The position numbers were made by a program, and so were the translations under genes. From Sphingomonadales bacterium UBA7471 (lineage in GTDB: Bacteria > Pseudomonadota > Alphaproteobacteria > Sphingomonadales > Sphingomonadaceae), in assembly GCA_002479765.1 (NCBI GenBank), contig DLOZ01000032.1:6129-70128 (forward strand): DNA of 64,000 bases, read 5' to 3'. This document shows positions 7,893 to 16,710 of this stretch, one piece after another (positions within the stretch are counted from its first letter, which is position 1; each line of letters opens with the position of its first letter). A model generated the notes under the pieces. It saw only the letters and a list, made by a program, of their open reading frames with translations, was not told the origin of the DNA and did not search any database.

Positions 7893-10436
7893 TTACTTCG
7901 CCGCTTTAGCCTTGGGCTTGGCCGCCGCCTTTTTCTTAGGGCCAGCCTTTTTCTTTGGAGCCGCTTTTTTCTTAGTCTTCGATGGCATGGCCGCGCGCGC
8001 GTCAATCAATTGCGCCGCTTCCTCCAAGGTGAGTTCGTCGGGTGCAATCGACTTGGGTAAAGTCGCATTGGTCGTACCGTCGGTCACATAAGGCCCAAAG
8101 CGACCTTCCATCAACTTGAGCTCAGCCTCGGTACGTGGATGCTTTCCAAGCTCTTTCAACGGAGCACGGGCGGCACCGCGACCACGACCCGGATTGGCAG
8201 CCGCTTCGGCCAGCTTTGCCACGGCACTGTTCATGCCCGTTTCGAACACTTCGGTCGTCGACTGCAGCCGTGCATATTTCCCGTTATGCGACAGATATGG
8301 CCCATACCGCCCAATGCTTGCGGTTATCGGCTCACCGCTTTCGGGGTGGGTGCCGACCGTGCGCGGCAAGGACAACAGCTTTACCGCCCATTCAAGGCCG
8401 ATATCTTCTGCCGGAATATCTTTCGGGATAGATGCACGCTTGGCCTCTTTGCCCTCACCCATTTCGAAATAGGGGCCAAAACGGCCAGATTTGCGGCTAA
8501 CCTCCAATTGCGTTTCTGGATGTTGGCCAAGCACTTCAGGTCCGGTATCTTCGCCATTTTCGCCATCTGGCTGCGCGAATTTCCGTGTATATTTGCAATC
8601 CGGATAATTGGAACACGCAACAAAAGCGCCAAATTTACCGCCCCGAAGGGCAAGCCTGCCCGCACCGCATTTCGGGCATAGACGCGGATCCGTTCCGTCT
8701 TCACGCTCAGGAAACAGATAAGGCGACAGGAAGATATCCAGTTCAGCGGTTACTTCCGAAGGCTTCTGCTCCATGACTTCAGCCGTCTTTGGCTTGAAAT
8801 CGCGCCAGAAGGATTCCAGAAACGCCTGCCAGTTCGCACGGCCGCCGCTGATTTCATCAAGCTGATCTTCCAGCCCTGCGGTATAGTCATAGGCGACATA
8901 ACGTTCAAAAAACCGTTCGAGGAATGCTGTGAGCAATCGGCCCGATTCCTCTGCAAAGAAACGATTTTTTTCAACACGGACATAGGCCCTGTCTTTCAGA
9001 ACCTGAATGGTCGACGCATAGGTCGATGGACGACCAATACCCAGTTCCTCAAGCCTCTTAACGAGCGTCGCTTCGGAAAAGCGCGGTGGTGGTTGCGTAA
9101 AGTGCTGCGTTTTTTCAACTGCATGCTTCGCGGGCGCATCGCCGACGGACATCGCCGGCAAAATTGCGCCATCTTCGCTCTCGCTATCGTCGATGCCTTC
9201 CTCATACACCGCCAAGAAACCGGGGAATTTCATCACCTGCCCCGTGGCGCGCAGCGCGATCTGTCCGGTACCGTCGACCAGATCAACCGTGGTGCGCTCC
9301 AACCGTGCAGACGCCATCTGGCTGGCCATCGCGCGCTTGTAGATCAGGTCATACAAACGGCCATGATCGCCCGAACCGGCCTTATCCTTGGAGAAATCGG
9401 TCGGCCGAATGGCTTCGTGGGCCTCTTGCGCGTTTTTGGCTTTGCTTTGGTAGACGCGCGGTTTGTCAGGCAAATAGCCGCTATCGAAGCGGTCAGAGAT
9501 CGTTTTACGCGCGGCCGAAATGGCGCTGTGGTCCATTTGGACGCCGTCCGTACGCATATAGGTGATTGCACCATCTTCATACAGCCCCTGCGCAATCCGC
9601 ATGGTGTGGCTGGCCGAAAAACCAAGCTTACGTGCGGCTTCCTGCTGCAATGTCGATGTCGTAAAGGGCGGCTGTGGGTTGCGCGTAACCGGCTTTGTTT
9701 CGACAGTATCGACGGTGAACTTACCCGCCTCAACCGCGGCGCGTGCTTGCTCTGCCTCCGCCTCGGTTTTCAAATCCATTTTGTCGAGTTTTTTGCCAAG
9801 ATATTGGGTCAGACGGGCATCGAACTTCTGCCCCTTATGCTCCATCGCAGCCTTCACTGACCAATATTCTTGCGCACGAAACGCCTCGATCTCGCGCTCG
9901 CGTTCAACGATTAAGCGCAGCGCAACCGACTGAACCCGGCCTGCGGACTTTGCGCCCGGCAGTTTGCGCCACAATACGGGCGACAGCGTAAAGCCCACAA
10001 GATAATCCAGTGCGCGACGCGCGCGATAGGCATCGATCAGGTCGACATCCAACGCCCGCGGATGCTTCATGGCGTCCGTGACAGCCTGTTTCGTAATCGC
10101 GTTGAACGTCACGCGACCGACATTTGCGGGCAGCGCCTTTTTCTTGGCGAGCACTTCCTGCACATGCCAGCTAATCGCTTCACCTTCACGGTCAGGGTCG
10201 GTCGCGAGGATTAAGCCGTCCGCCTTTTTCGCCTCGTCGGTTATCGCCTTCAGCTGCTTCGTTTTGTCGGCGTAATTATCCCACAGCATTTCAAAGCCAT
10301 TTTCAGGATCAACAGACCCATCCTTGGGCGGCAAATCGCGGATATGTCCGTAGGACGCCAATACCTTGAAGCCGGGGCCCAAATATTTCTCGATTGTCTT
10401 GGCTTTTGCAGGTGATTCAACGATGACTAATTGCAT
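7893..10436 (-). CDS. topA: DNA topoisomerase I (type IA)
   Basis: Relaxes negative supercoils by passing strands through a transient 5'-phosphotyrosine break. The 847-residue product begins with the TOPRIM domain (VIVESPAKAKTIEKYLG; acidic ATDPDREGEAI at about 111). The active-site Tyr lies in AITYMRTDG at about 300. A C-terminal zinc finger of the type CPKCG...CSNYPDCKYT is followed by several repeats with FGPY/YGPY, seen as RFGPYFEMG, RYGPYLSHN and RFGPYVTDG. The C-terminus is a Lys/Ala tail of about 35 residues, a known DNA-binding extension in alphaproteobacteria. It is downstream of plsY-dprA on the same strand. Confidence 0.97.
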   Translation of the reverse strand: MQLVIVESPAKAKTIEKYLGPGFKVLASYGHIRDLPPKDGSVDPENGFEMLWDNYADKTKQLKAITDEAKKADGLILATDPDREGEAISWHVQEVLAKKKALPANVGRVTFNAITKQAVTDAMKHPRALDVDLIDAYRARRALDYLVGFTLSPVLWRKLPGAKSAGRVQSVALRLIVEREREIEAFRAQEYWSVKAAMEHKGQKFDARLTQYLGKKLDKMDLKTEAEAEQARAAVEAGKFTVDTVETKPVTRNPQPPFTTSTLQQEAARKLGFSASHTMRIAQGLYEDGAITYMRTDGVQMDHSAISAARKTISDRFDSGYLPDKPRVYQSKAKNAQEAHEAIRPTDFSKDKAGSGDHGRLYDLIYKRAMASQMASARLERTTVDLVDGTGQIALRATGQVMKFPGFLAVYEEGIDDSESEDGAILPAMSVGDAPAKHAVEKTQHFTQPPPRFSEATLVKRLEELGIGRPSTYASTIQVLKDRAYVRVEKNRFFAEESGRLLTAFLERFFERYVAYDYTAGLEDQLDEISGGRANWQAFLESFWRDFKPKTAEVMEQKPSEVTAELDIFLSPYLFPEREDGTDPRLCPKCGAGRLALRGGKFGAFVACSNYPDCKYTRKFAQPDGENGEDTGPEVLGQHPETQLEVSRKSGRFGPYFEMGEGKEAKRASIPKDIPAEDIGLEWAVKLLSLPRTVGTHPESGEPITASIGRYGPYLSHNGKYARLQSTTEVFETGMNSAVAKLAEAAANPGRGRGAARAPLKELGKHPRTEAELKLMEGRFGPYVTDGTTNATLPKSIAPDELTLEEAAQLIDARAAMPSKTKKKAAPKKKAGPKKKAAAKPKAKAAK

Positions 10437-10516
10437 GATAATATGAGCTTTTCTAAAATCTCTCGCGTACGCGTATAGGCTGATGGGGTTGGAGGGGTGT
10501 CGTCAAGACGAAAATT

Positions 10517-11611
10517 TCATGCGGCGATACGTACTTTTCCGCCTGCCCCGCGCTCCAGTTTTCCAGCCAGTTCCATTTCGAGCAGAACCATCTGCACATT
10601 GGCTTGACTGCTGCCCGATTGGCGGACCAATTCATCCACCGAAACATAGGTCATGCCCATCAGGTCGATGACAGCTTGTCGTTCGTGATCGCTGTCGTCG
10701 CCGATGGTTGCCGGCTCAGACGCAACATATCGCGCCGGCACCGCGTGCATGCGGTGATCCAATGGCCGGACAAGTTCCGCAATTTCTTCGGCATTCTGCA
10801 CAAGCGTTGCGCCTTCGCGGATCAGCTGGTTACAGCCCCGCGATCGTGGATCAAGTGGTGACCCCGGGATGGCCATCACCTCACGCCCCGCCTCCGCCGC
10901 AAGCCGCGCGGTGATGAGCGATCCGGATTTTGGTGCAGCCTCAACCACAACCGTGCCCGCCGAAATCCCCGCAATAATCCGGTTGCGATATGGAAAATGC
11001 CGCGCGCGGGGTTCGGTCCCCGGCGGCTGTTCGGCGATGAGTAAGCCCCGTTCGGCAATCGCTTCCTGAAGCGCCTTGTTCTCCGGCGGATAAACAACAT
11101 CAAGTCCACCTGCGATCACCGCAATCGTTCCGGTTTCGATTGAACCTGCGTGCGCGGCGGTATCAATCCCGCGCGCCAGTCCCGAAACCACCGGGAATTC
11201 CATGTGGCCAAGATCATAAGCCAGCTGCCGTGCGAACTGGCATGCACCAGCCGACGCGTTGCGCGCACCAACGATGGAAATGGCGATGCGGTTGAGCAGC
11301 GCCAATTCACCCTTCACACTCAAGACGGGCGGTGCATTGTCCAAATGCGACAGCAAAGATGGATATTCGGGATCGCCAATGAAAATGTGACGCCCGCCAA
11401 ATTTCGCAACGAATTGCAACTCGCGGGCGATGCTCGTCTCATCGGCAAGAAGTGACGGACCGCCCCCGCCGCGACGAACGAGGTCGGGCAAAGCCTCCAG
11501 CGCAGCCTTTGCACTGCCAAAGCGGCCCATAAGCTGGCGATAACTTACAGGACCAATATTGGGGGATCTAATAAGCCGAAGCTGATCAAATTGTTCCTGG
11601 CTGCCCCCCAT
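10517..11611 (-). CDS. dprA: DNA-processing protein DprA
   Basis: Binds incoming single-stranded DNA and loads RecA during natural transformation. The 364-residue product has an N-terminal SAM-like helical region (QLRLIRSPNIGPVSYRQL), a Rossmann-like DprA core with ISIVGARNASAG and VVSGLARGIDTAAHAG, then GRE VMAIPGSPLDPRSRGCNQLI with the conserved C-terminal winged-helix domain (DprA_WH) at the end. ATG 11611 is preferred. It lies 8 bases after the plsY stop, and a longer in-frame start at 11710 would lie inside plsY. Together with comEC at 53.6-55.7 kb it suggests competence potential. Confidence 0.92.
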   Translation of the reverse strand: MGGSQEQFDQLRLIRSPNIGPVSYRQLMGRFGSAKAALEALPDLVRRGGGGPSLLADETSIARELQFVAKFGGRHIFIGDPEYPSLLSHLDNAPPVLSVKGELALLNRIAISIVGARNASAGACQFARQLAYDLGHMEFPVVSGLARGIDTAAHAGSIETGTIAVIAGGLDVVYPPENKALQEAIAERGLLIAEQPPGTEPRARHFPYRNRIIAGISAGTVVVEAAPKSGSLITARLAAEAGREVMAIPGSPLDPRSRGCNQLIREGATLVQNAEEIAELVRPLDHRMHAVPARYVASEPATIGDDSDHERQAVIDLMGMTYVSVDELVRQSGSSQANVQMVLLEMELAGKLERGAGGKVRIAA

Positions 11612-11619
11612 TGCCGTGG

Positions 11620-12219
11620 TCAGCTTTTGCTTTTGCCGATACGCGGTTCGGTACCGTCCATTAGGTTTTCTATATTCGTCCGATGTTTCCAAAATACGAT
11701 TAACGTGCATGCGACCAAAAGGGCCACCAAATCATATCGACCGAAATAAGCAGCGGCTATGGGTGCGCATAATGCCGCCAGCAGTCCCGCAAGCGAAGAG
11801 ATTCTGAAAATCAGAAGCGCGCCGATCCAAGCGATGGCATAGACAACGCCGCCTTGCCAAAACAGCCCGAACATGATGCCGGCATAGGTCGCGACCCCCT
11901 TACCGCCTTTGAAGCCCAGCCATATGGGGTACAAATGGCCAAAGAAAGCGCCTGCTGCGGCAAATACTGCGCCGCCGGGCAGATAATGCGTGGCGATAAA
12001 GACTGCGACGAAACCTTTTAGCAGGTCCAGCAACAAAGTGAGTGCGGCAAGCGCCTTGCGTCCGGTCCGCAACACATTGGTCGCACCGATATTGCCTGAC
12101 CCAATGTTCCGGATATCGCCGCCGCCCGATGCCTTGGTCAGCAACAACCCGAAGGGGATGGAACCGAGCAGATAGCCGAGCAGAAGACCCGCAATCATGT
12201 TGATCCAAATATCATCCAT
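11620..12219 (-). CDS. plsY: Glycerol-3-phosphate acyltransferase PlsY
   Basis: Integral membrane enzyme that transfers an acyl group from acyl-phosphate to glycerol-3-phosphate, the first step of phospholipid synthesis. The 199-residue, five-TM protein shows the three conserved cytoplasmic motifs: GSIPFG plus SGNIGATNVLR, then GFKGGKGVAT, and a C-terminal WKHRTNIENLMDGTEPR. The length is normal. It starts the minus-strand group plsY-dprA-topA and is divergent from murI. Confidence 0.95.
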   Translation of the reverse strand: MDDIWINMIAGLLLGYLLGSIPFGLLLTKASGGGDIRNIGSGNIGATNVLRTGRKALAALTLLLDLLKGFVAVFIATHYLPGGAVFAAAGAFFGHLYPIWLGFKGGKGVATYAGIMFGLFWQGGVVYAIAWIGALLIFRISSLAGLLAALCAPIAAAYFGRYDLVALLVACTLIVFWKHRTNIENLMDGTEPRIGKSKS

Positions 12220-12319
12220 TGGTCGAATCCTCTAAATATCTGTATGACGTAACTGTTTTGTTCCGCCTGCTCAAGGCCACCGACTTGTCAGCCAGCGTGG
12301 CGGCGTTTATCGATTGTGG

Positions 12320-13123
12320 ATGCCTCATTCCCCCGACGACGCGCCCATATTATTTTTCGACTCCGGTATCGGCGGCCTATCGGTGCTGCGCGCTGTCAAA
12401 GCTGCGCTCCCCAATGCACCCATCGTCTTTGCGGCGGATTATGCCGGATTGCCTTATGGCAGCAAGACCGAGGCAGAAATTTCGGCGCGGGTTCCCGCCT
12501 TGCTTGGCCGCCTTGTTGAACGGTACCAGCCGCGCCTTGTAACAATCGCCTGCAACACCGCGTGCACCATCGCCCTCGCCCATGTGCGCGCCGCGCTGGA
12601 TGTTCCCGTGGTTGGTACCGTTCCAGCCATAAAGCCCGCCGCGGAAGCGAGTAAGACGGGCGTCATTGGCCTTCTCGGCACGGCTGCGACCGTGCGCCAG
12701 GGCTATGTCGATCGGCTGCACGCGGACCATGCTGCCCATATGACATTGCTGCGCCACGCGGCCCCTGAGTTGGTGGCGGCAGCCGAAGCAAAAATGCGCG
12801 GAGAGGCGGTAGACCCTTCGGTCTATATTCGGGCAATGGGCGGCCTGACCGAACAAGAGGGCGGCGATCGTTTGGATGTCACGGTGCTCGGATGCACGCA
12901 TTTTCCGTTGGTTGAGGATGAGCTTCGCGCGGTGGCGCCGCACATGCAGTTCGTCGACGGCGCAGCGGGCATCGCGCGGCGCATTAGCCACCTGACGCGT
13001 GATCAGCGTTGGCCGGATGCACAGACCGACGGAATATTCGTTACGACGGGGCCGCTGGACGCACTCGAAAGCCTCCGTCCGGCTCTTTCGCGCTTTGGTT
13101 TGTCGCAAATCAAATCACTCTAA
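12320..13123 (+). CDS. murI: Glutamate racemase
   Basis: Cofactor-independent racemase that supplies D-glutamate for peptidoglycan. The 267-residue product has the N-terminal substrate loop FFDSGIGGLSVL and the two catalytic cysteines in ACNTACT and LGCTHFPL. The ATG at 12320 is preferred to the in-frame TTG at 12314 because it is the stronger start codon and gives a normal N-terminus. It is divergent from plsY and followed by a 129-bp gap before hemA. Confidence 0.94.
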   Translation: MPHSPDDAPILFFDSGIGGLSVLRAVKAALPNAPIVFAADYAGLPYGSKTEAEISARVPALLGRLVERYQPRLVTIACNTACTIALAHVRAALDVPVVGTVPAIKPAAEASKTGVIGLLGTAATVRQGYVDRLHADHAAHMTLLRHAAPELVAAAEAKMRGEAVDPSVYIRAMGGLTEQEGGDRLDVTVLGCTHFPLVEDELRAVAPHMQFVDGAAGIARRISHLTRDQRWPDAQTDGIFVTTGPLDALESLRPALSRFGLSQIKSL

Positions 13124-13143
13124 GCGAAAATATCGCATAGAAG

Positions 13144-13210
13144 CGCCCATTATGCCGCTTGTTGCAAGTCGTTCGCGCTGGATTTTTCCATTTCCGGCGA
13201 CTAATGGGCG
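13144..13210. repeat. Inverted repeat in the murI-hemA gap
   Basis: CGCCCATTA (13144-13152) and TAATGGGCG (13202-13210) are perfect 9-bp complements separated by 49 bases, 43 bases upstream of the hemA start. They could pair in the hemA leader. There is no T-run, so it does not look like an intrinsic terminator. Confidence 0.4.
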
Positions 13211-13252
13211 TCGATGCGCCGCAGCAGCGGCTTAATCCCGGGGTTAGTATCC

Positions 13253-14473
13253 GTGAACTACGATGCTGTTTTCGAAAAAGCGATTGACCGTCTTCATGCC
13301 GAGGGCCGCTATCGCGTGTTTATCGATATCTTGCGGAACAAGGGCAACTACCCAAGCGCGCGCTGCTTCGCCGGACATAACGGCCCCAAGGACATCACCG
13401 TGTGGTGTTCAAATGACTATCTCTGCATGGGGCAGCACCCCAAAGTCATCACCGCAATGGAAGATGCGCTGCATGACGTAGGCGCTGGCTCTGGCGGGAC
13501 GCGCAACATTGGCGGCAACACACATTATCATGTCGAACTGGAGCATGAACTTGCCGATTTGCACGGCAAGGATGGCGCATTGCTGTTCACGTCGGGCTAT
13601 GTTTCCAACGATGCTACATTGTCGACATTGGCCAAGGTTTTGCCCGGATGCATCATCTATTCCGATGAATTAAACCACGCTTCCATGATTGCGGGTATTC
13701 GCAATGCCGGCTGTGAAAAGCGCGTCTGGCGGCATAATGATCTGGCGCATTTGGAAGAGCTGCTCGCAGCAGATGATCCTGAGGCGCCGAAGCTGATCGC
13801 CTTTGAAAGCGTTTATTCGATGGATGGCGACGTTGCGCCCATCGCCGGCGTTTGCGATTTGGCCGACAAGTATAACGCGCTCACTTATTGCGATGAAGTG
13901 CATGCCGTTGGCATGTATGGCGCACGTGGCGGCGGCATTAGCGAGCGGGACGAGGTTGCAGATCGCGTTACGATTATTGAAGGCACGCTGGGCAAGGCAT
14001 TTGGCGTGATGGGCGGGTATATTGCCGCTGATCAAAAGATCATTGACGTCATTCGGTCCTACGCACCCGGATTTATTTTTACGACATCGCTCTCGCCTGT
14101 GCTTGTGGCAGGCGTATTGGCATCGGTTCGTCACCTTAAGGCATCAAGCGAGGAGCGCACGGCGCAGCACGCAAATGCGGCAATGTTGAAGGCTCTATTT
14201 GCGGACGCGGGCTTACCCGTGATGCCCAGCAATACGCATATCGTACCATTGATGGTCGGTGATCCGGTGAAGGCCAAGAAAATCAGCGACATATTGCTGG
14301 CCGAATATGGCGTATATGTTCAACCGATCAATTACCCCACTGTGCCACGCGGCACGGAGCGGTTGCGCTTCACACCGGGTCCGCAGCATACGGAGGCTAT
14401 GATGCGCGATTTGACGCGCGCATTGGTCGAGATTTGGGGCCGGATGGATATCCGCGCTGCTCAGGCTGCTTGA
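13253..14473 (+). CDS. hemA: 5-aminolevulinate synthase
   Basis: PLP enzyme condensing glycine and succinyl-CoA into 5-aminolevulinate, the C4 route of tetrapyrrole synthesis typical of alphaproteobacteria. The 406-residue product shows WCSNDYLCMGQHP, GSGGTRNIGGN and the PLP-lysine motif EGTLGKAFGVMGGY at about residue 245. GTG 13253 is chosen: it gives the usual N-terminus (NYDAVFEKAID) and has GGGG upstream. The upstream in-frame reading has no homology-like character. Its 3' end overlaps the convergent dehydratase gene by 13 bases. Confidence 0.96.
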   Translation: MNYDAVFEKAIDRLHAEGRYRVFIDILRNKGNYPSARCFAGHNGPKDITVWCSNDYLCMGQHPKVITAMEDALHDVGAGSGGTRNIGGNTHYHVELEHELADLHGKDGALLFTSGYVSNDATLSTLAKVLPGCIIYSDELNHASMIAGIRNAGCEKRVWRHNDLAHLEELLAADDPEAPKLIAFESVYSMDGDVAPIAGVCDLADKYNALTYCDEVHAVGMYGARGGGISERDEVADRVTIIEGTLGKAFGVMGGYIAADQKIIDVIRSYAPGFIFTTSLSPVLVAGVLASVRHLKASSEERTAQHANAAMLKALFADAGLPVMPSNTHIVPLMVGDPVKAKKISDILLAEYGVYVQPINYPTVPRGTERLRFTPGPQHTEAMMRDLTRALVEIWGRMDIRAAQAA

Positions 14474-15447
14474 GCCAAAAGCTGCACAAAGGTTTCCCGG
14501 TCCACATTCCCGCCGGATAAAGTAACCGCGGTTACAGGCTTTAATTCTATCTTTCCGGCAAGCACTGCCGCGAGCGCGACTGCGCCGCCCGGTTCCACCA
14601 CGAGGTGGAGCTTCTCAAACACCAATCGCATCGCTGCAGCCACTTCTGCGGTGGTAACCGACACGCCCTGCGATACGCGGTTGCGCAGGACGTCGAAGTT
14701 TATTGCGTAGGTCTGCGGTGTCTGCAAAGCATCGCAATATGTCGGGTGCAAAAGGTCTTTAACGGGCAAAATCTCGCCTGCCTCAAGCGAACGGATGATA
14801 TCATCCCAGCCTTCGGGCTCGGCGATGGCGATGTCCGCGTCGGGACAGGCGAGCGCAAGGCCCGCGGCAAGACCGCCGCCGCCGCAGCATGAAACAATCA
14901 AATCTGGCCCTGTGATGCCACGACTTTGCAACTGTTCGGCGATTTCAATACCCGCTGTACCCTGCCCTTCAATAACCCACGGATCACCAAAGGCATGCAC
15001 GAGGGTCGCGTTGCTCTGTGCAATCAACCCGGCGGCGACTGCCTCACGCGATTCCGTTGCGCGGTCATATAATACCACTTGCGCGCCAAGCGCCTTTGTC
15101 GCCTCAAGCTTCATACGCGGCGCATTGGAAGGCATGACGATGGTCGCATCTATGCCCAGCTTCTTCGCCGCCCAGGCAACGCCCTGCGCATGGTTGCCGC
15201 TCGATACGCCAACGACACCGCGCGCACGCTCGTCTTCGTTCAAATCGGAAAGCCGATGCCACGCGCCGCGAATCTTGAACGCGCCGATGGGCTGCACCAT
15301 TTCGGCCTTGCACCAAATCGTTGCGCCATCCACCTCAAGCGGCAGCAAGGGCGTTTTTGGCAGAATAGCGGCGATCTTGGACATCGCGCGCTGCACCCCT
15401 TCGTGCGTTGGCGTCGTGGTGGCTACAGCCAATTCTTGTTCTGTCAT
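14461..15447 (-). CDS. Threonine/serine dehydratase-like PLP enzyme
   Basis: Fold-type II PLP enzyme that probably deaminates threonine or serine to 2-oxo acids. The 328-residue product has the PLP-lysine motif GAFKIRGAWHRLS (Lys about residue 56), SSGNHAQGVAWAAK, and the phosphate-binding glycine loop CCGGGGLAAGLAL. It lacks the C-terminal ACT regulatory domain of biosynthetic IlvA, so it is closer to catabolic threonine dehydratase or serine racemase types. It is convergent with hemA (13-base overlap) and divergent from the polyamine gene block. Confidence 0.85.
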   Translation of the reverse strand: MTEQELAVATTTPTHEGVQRAMSKIAAILPKTPLLPLEVDGATIWCKAEMVQPIGAFKIRGAWHRLSDLNEDERARGVVGVSSGNHAQGVAWAAKKLGIDATIVMPSNAPRMKLEATKALGAQVVLYDRATESREAVAAGLIAQSNATLVHAFGDPWVIEGQGTAGIEIAEQLQSRGITGPDLIVSCCGGGGLAAGLALACPDADIAIAEPEGWDDIIRSLEAGEILPVKDLLHPTYCDALQTPQTYAINFDVLRNRVSQGVSVTTAEVAAAMRLVFEKLHLVVEPGGAVALAAVLAGKIELKPVTAVTLSGGNVDRETFVQLLAQAA

Positions 15448-15501
15448 AAAAGGCCCCTATATGCGTGCGCTTAACGAATCTCTGATAAGAGGAAATGGCA
15501 T

Positions 15502-16710
15502 ATGAGCAAGATATTGGTAATTGGCGCTGGTGGCGTTGGATCTGTTGCAGTCCACAAAATGGCCATGAACCAAGATATTTTTAGCCATATCAGCCTTGCG
15601 AGCCGCACAAAGTCGAAATGCGATGCGATTGCCGCTTCGGTAAAGGAGCGCACGGGCGTCGTGATCGACACTTATGGCCTTGATGCAGATGATGTTGCCG
15701 CGACAACCGCCTTGCTGAACCAGATTAAGCCAAGCCTGGTCGTCAACCTCGCGCTGCCTTACCAAGACCTCAACATCATGGACGCGTGCCTTGCTGCGGG
15801 CGTGCATTATATGGACACGGCGAACTATGAACCTCTGGATGTCGCCAAGTTCGAATATCACTGGCAGTGGGCCTATCAGGATCGTTTCAAGGATGCGGGC
15901 CTCGCCGCTTTGTTGGGTTCAGGCTTTGACCCCGGCGTGACATCGGTATTCACGACCTATTTGAAAAAGCATCATTTCGACCGCATCGACACGCTCGATA
16001 TCCTCGATTGCAATGGCGGCGACCATGGTCAGGCCTTTGCCACCAACTTCAATCCGGAAATCAACATCCGTGAAGTCACCGCCGTCGCGCGTCATTGGGA
16101 AAATGGCGACTGGGTCGAAACCCCCGCAATGTCGGTGAAGCAGAGCTTTGACTTTGAAGCGGTTGGTCCAAAGAACATGTATCTTATGTACCATGAGGAA
16201 ATCGAAAGCCTCAAAACCCATCTGCCCGAAATCAAGCGCATCCGTTTCTGGATGACCTTTGGCGATGCGTACATCACCCACCTGAATGTGCTTCAGGCGG
16301 TTGGCATGACCCGGATTGATCCTGTCATATATGAAGGCAAGGAAATCATTCCGCTGCAGTTCCTGAAGGCCGTTCTACCGGAGCCCGCCTCGCTTGGCCC
16401 AACGACCAAGGGCAAGACCAACATTGGCTGTATCGCCACTGGCCTTGGCAAGGACGGTAAAGAAAAGACGCTCTACATCTACAATATCTGCGACCATGAA
16501 GATGCCTATGCCGAAACCGGCAATCAGGCGGTCAGCTATACCACTGGCGTTCCCGCGATGATTGGTGCTGCCATGCTGCTCACGGGCAAATGGTCCGGTG
16601 CGGGCGTTTGGAACATGGAGCAGTTCGATCCCGATCCCTTCATGGACATGCTCAACGCGCATGGTCTGCCTTGGCAGGTGAAGGAACTGGACGGACCGCT
16701 GACGTTCTAA
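15502..16710 (+). CDS. Carboxy(nor)spermidine dehydrogenase, saccharopine-dehydrogenase family
   Basis: Probably joins a diamine (putrescine or diaminopropane) to aspartate semialdehyde with NADPH, giving carboxyspermidine or carboxynorspermidine. The 402-residue product begins with a Rossmann motif ILVIGAGGVGSVAVHKMA and has the long C-terminal domain of the LYS1/CANSDH family. The strong ribosome site AAGAGGAAA precedes ATG 15502. The assignment over saccharopine dehydrogenase rests on the directly adjacent carboxynorspermidine decarboxylase gene, which starts at the stop codon (TAATG), and on the nearby ornithine decarboxylase. Whether the product is spermidine, norspermidine or homospermidine cannot be decided from sequence. 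Confidence 0.88.
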   Translation: MSKILVIGAGGVGSVAVHKMAMNQDIFSHISLASRTKSKCDAIAASVKERTGVVIDTYGLDADDVAATTALLNQIKPSLVVNLALPYQDLNIMDACLAAGVHYMDTANYEPLDVAKFEYHWQWAYQDRFKDAGLAALLGSGFDPGVTSVFTTYLKKHHFDRIDTLDILDCNGGDHGQAFATNFNPEINIREVTAVARHWENGDWVETPAMSVKQSFDFEAVGPKNMYLMYHEEIESLKTHLPEIKRIRFWMTFGDAYITHLNVLQAVGMTRIDPVIYEGKEIIPLQFLKAVLPEPASLGPTTKGKTNIGCIATGLGKDGKEKTLYIYNICDHEDAYAETGNQAVSYTTGVPAMIGAAMLLTGKWSGAGVWNMEQFDPDPFMDMLNAHGLPWQVKELDGPLTF

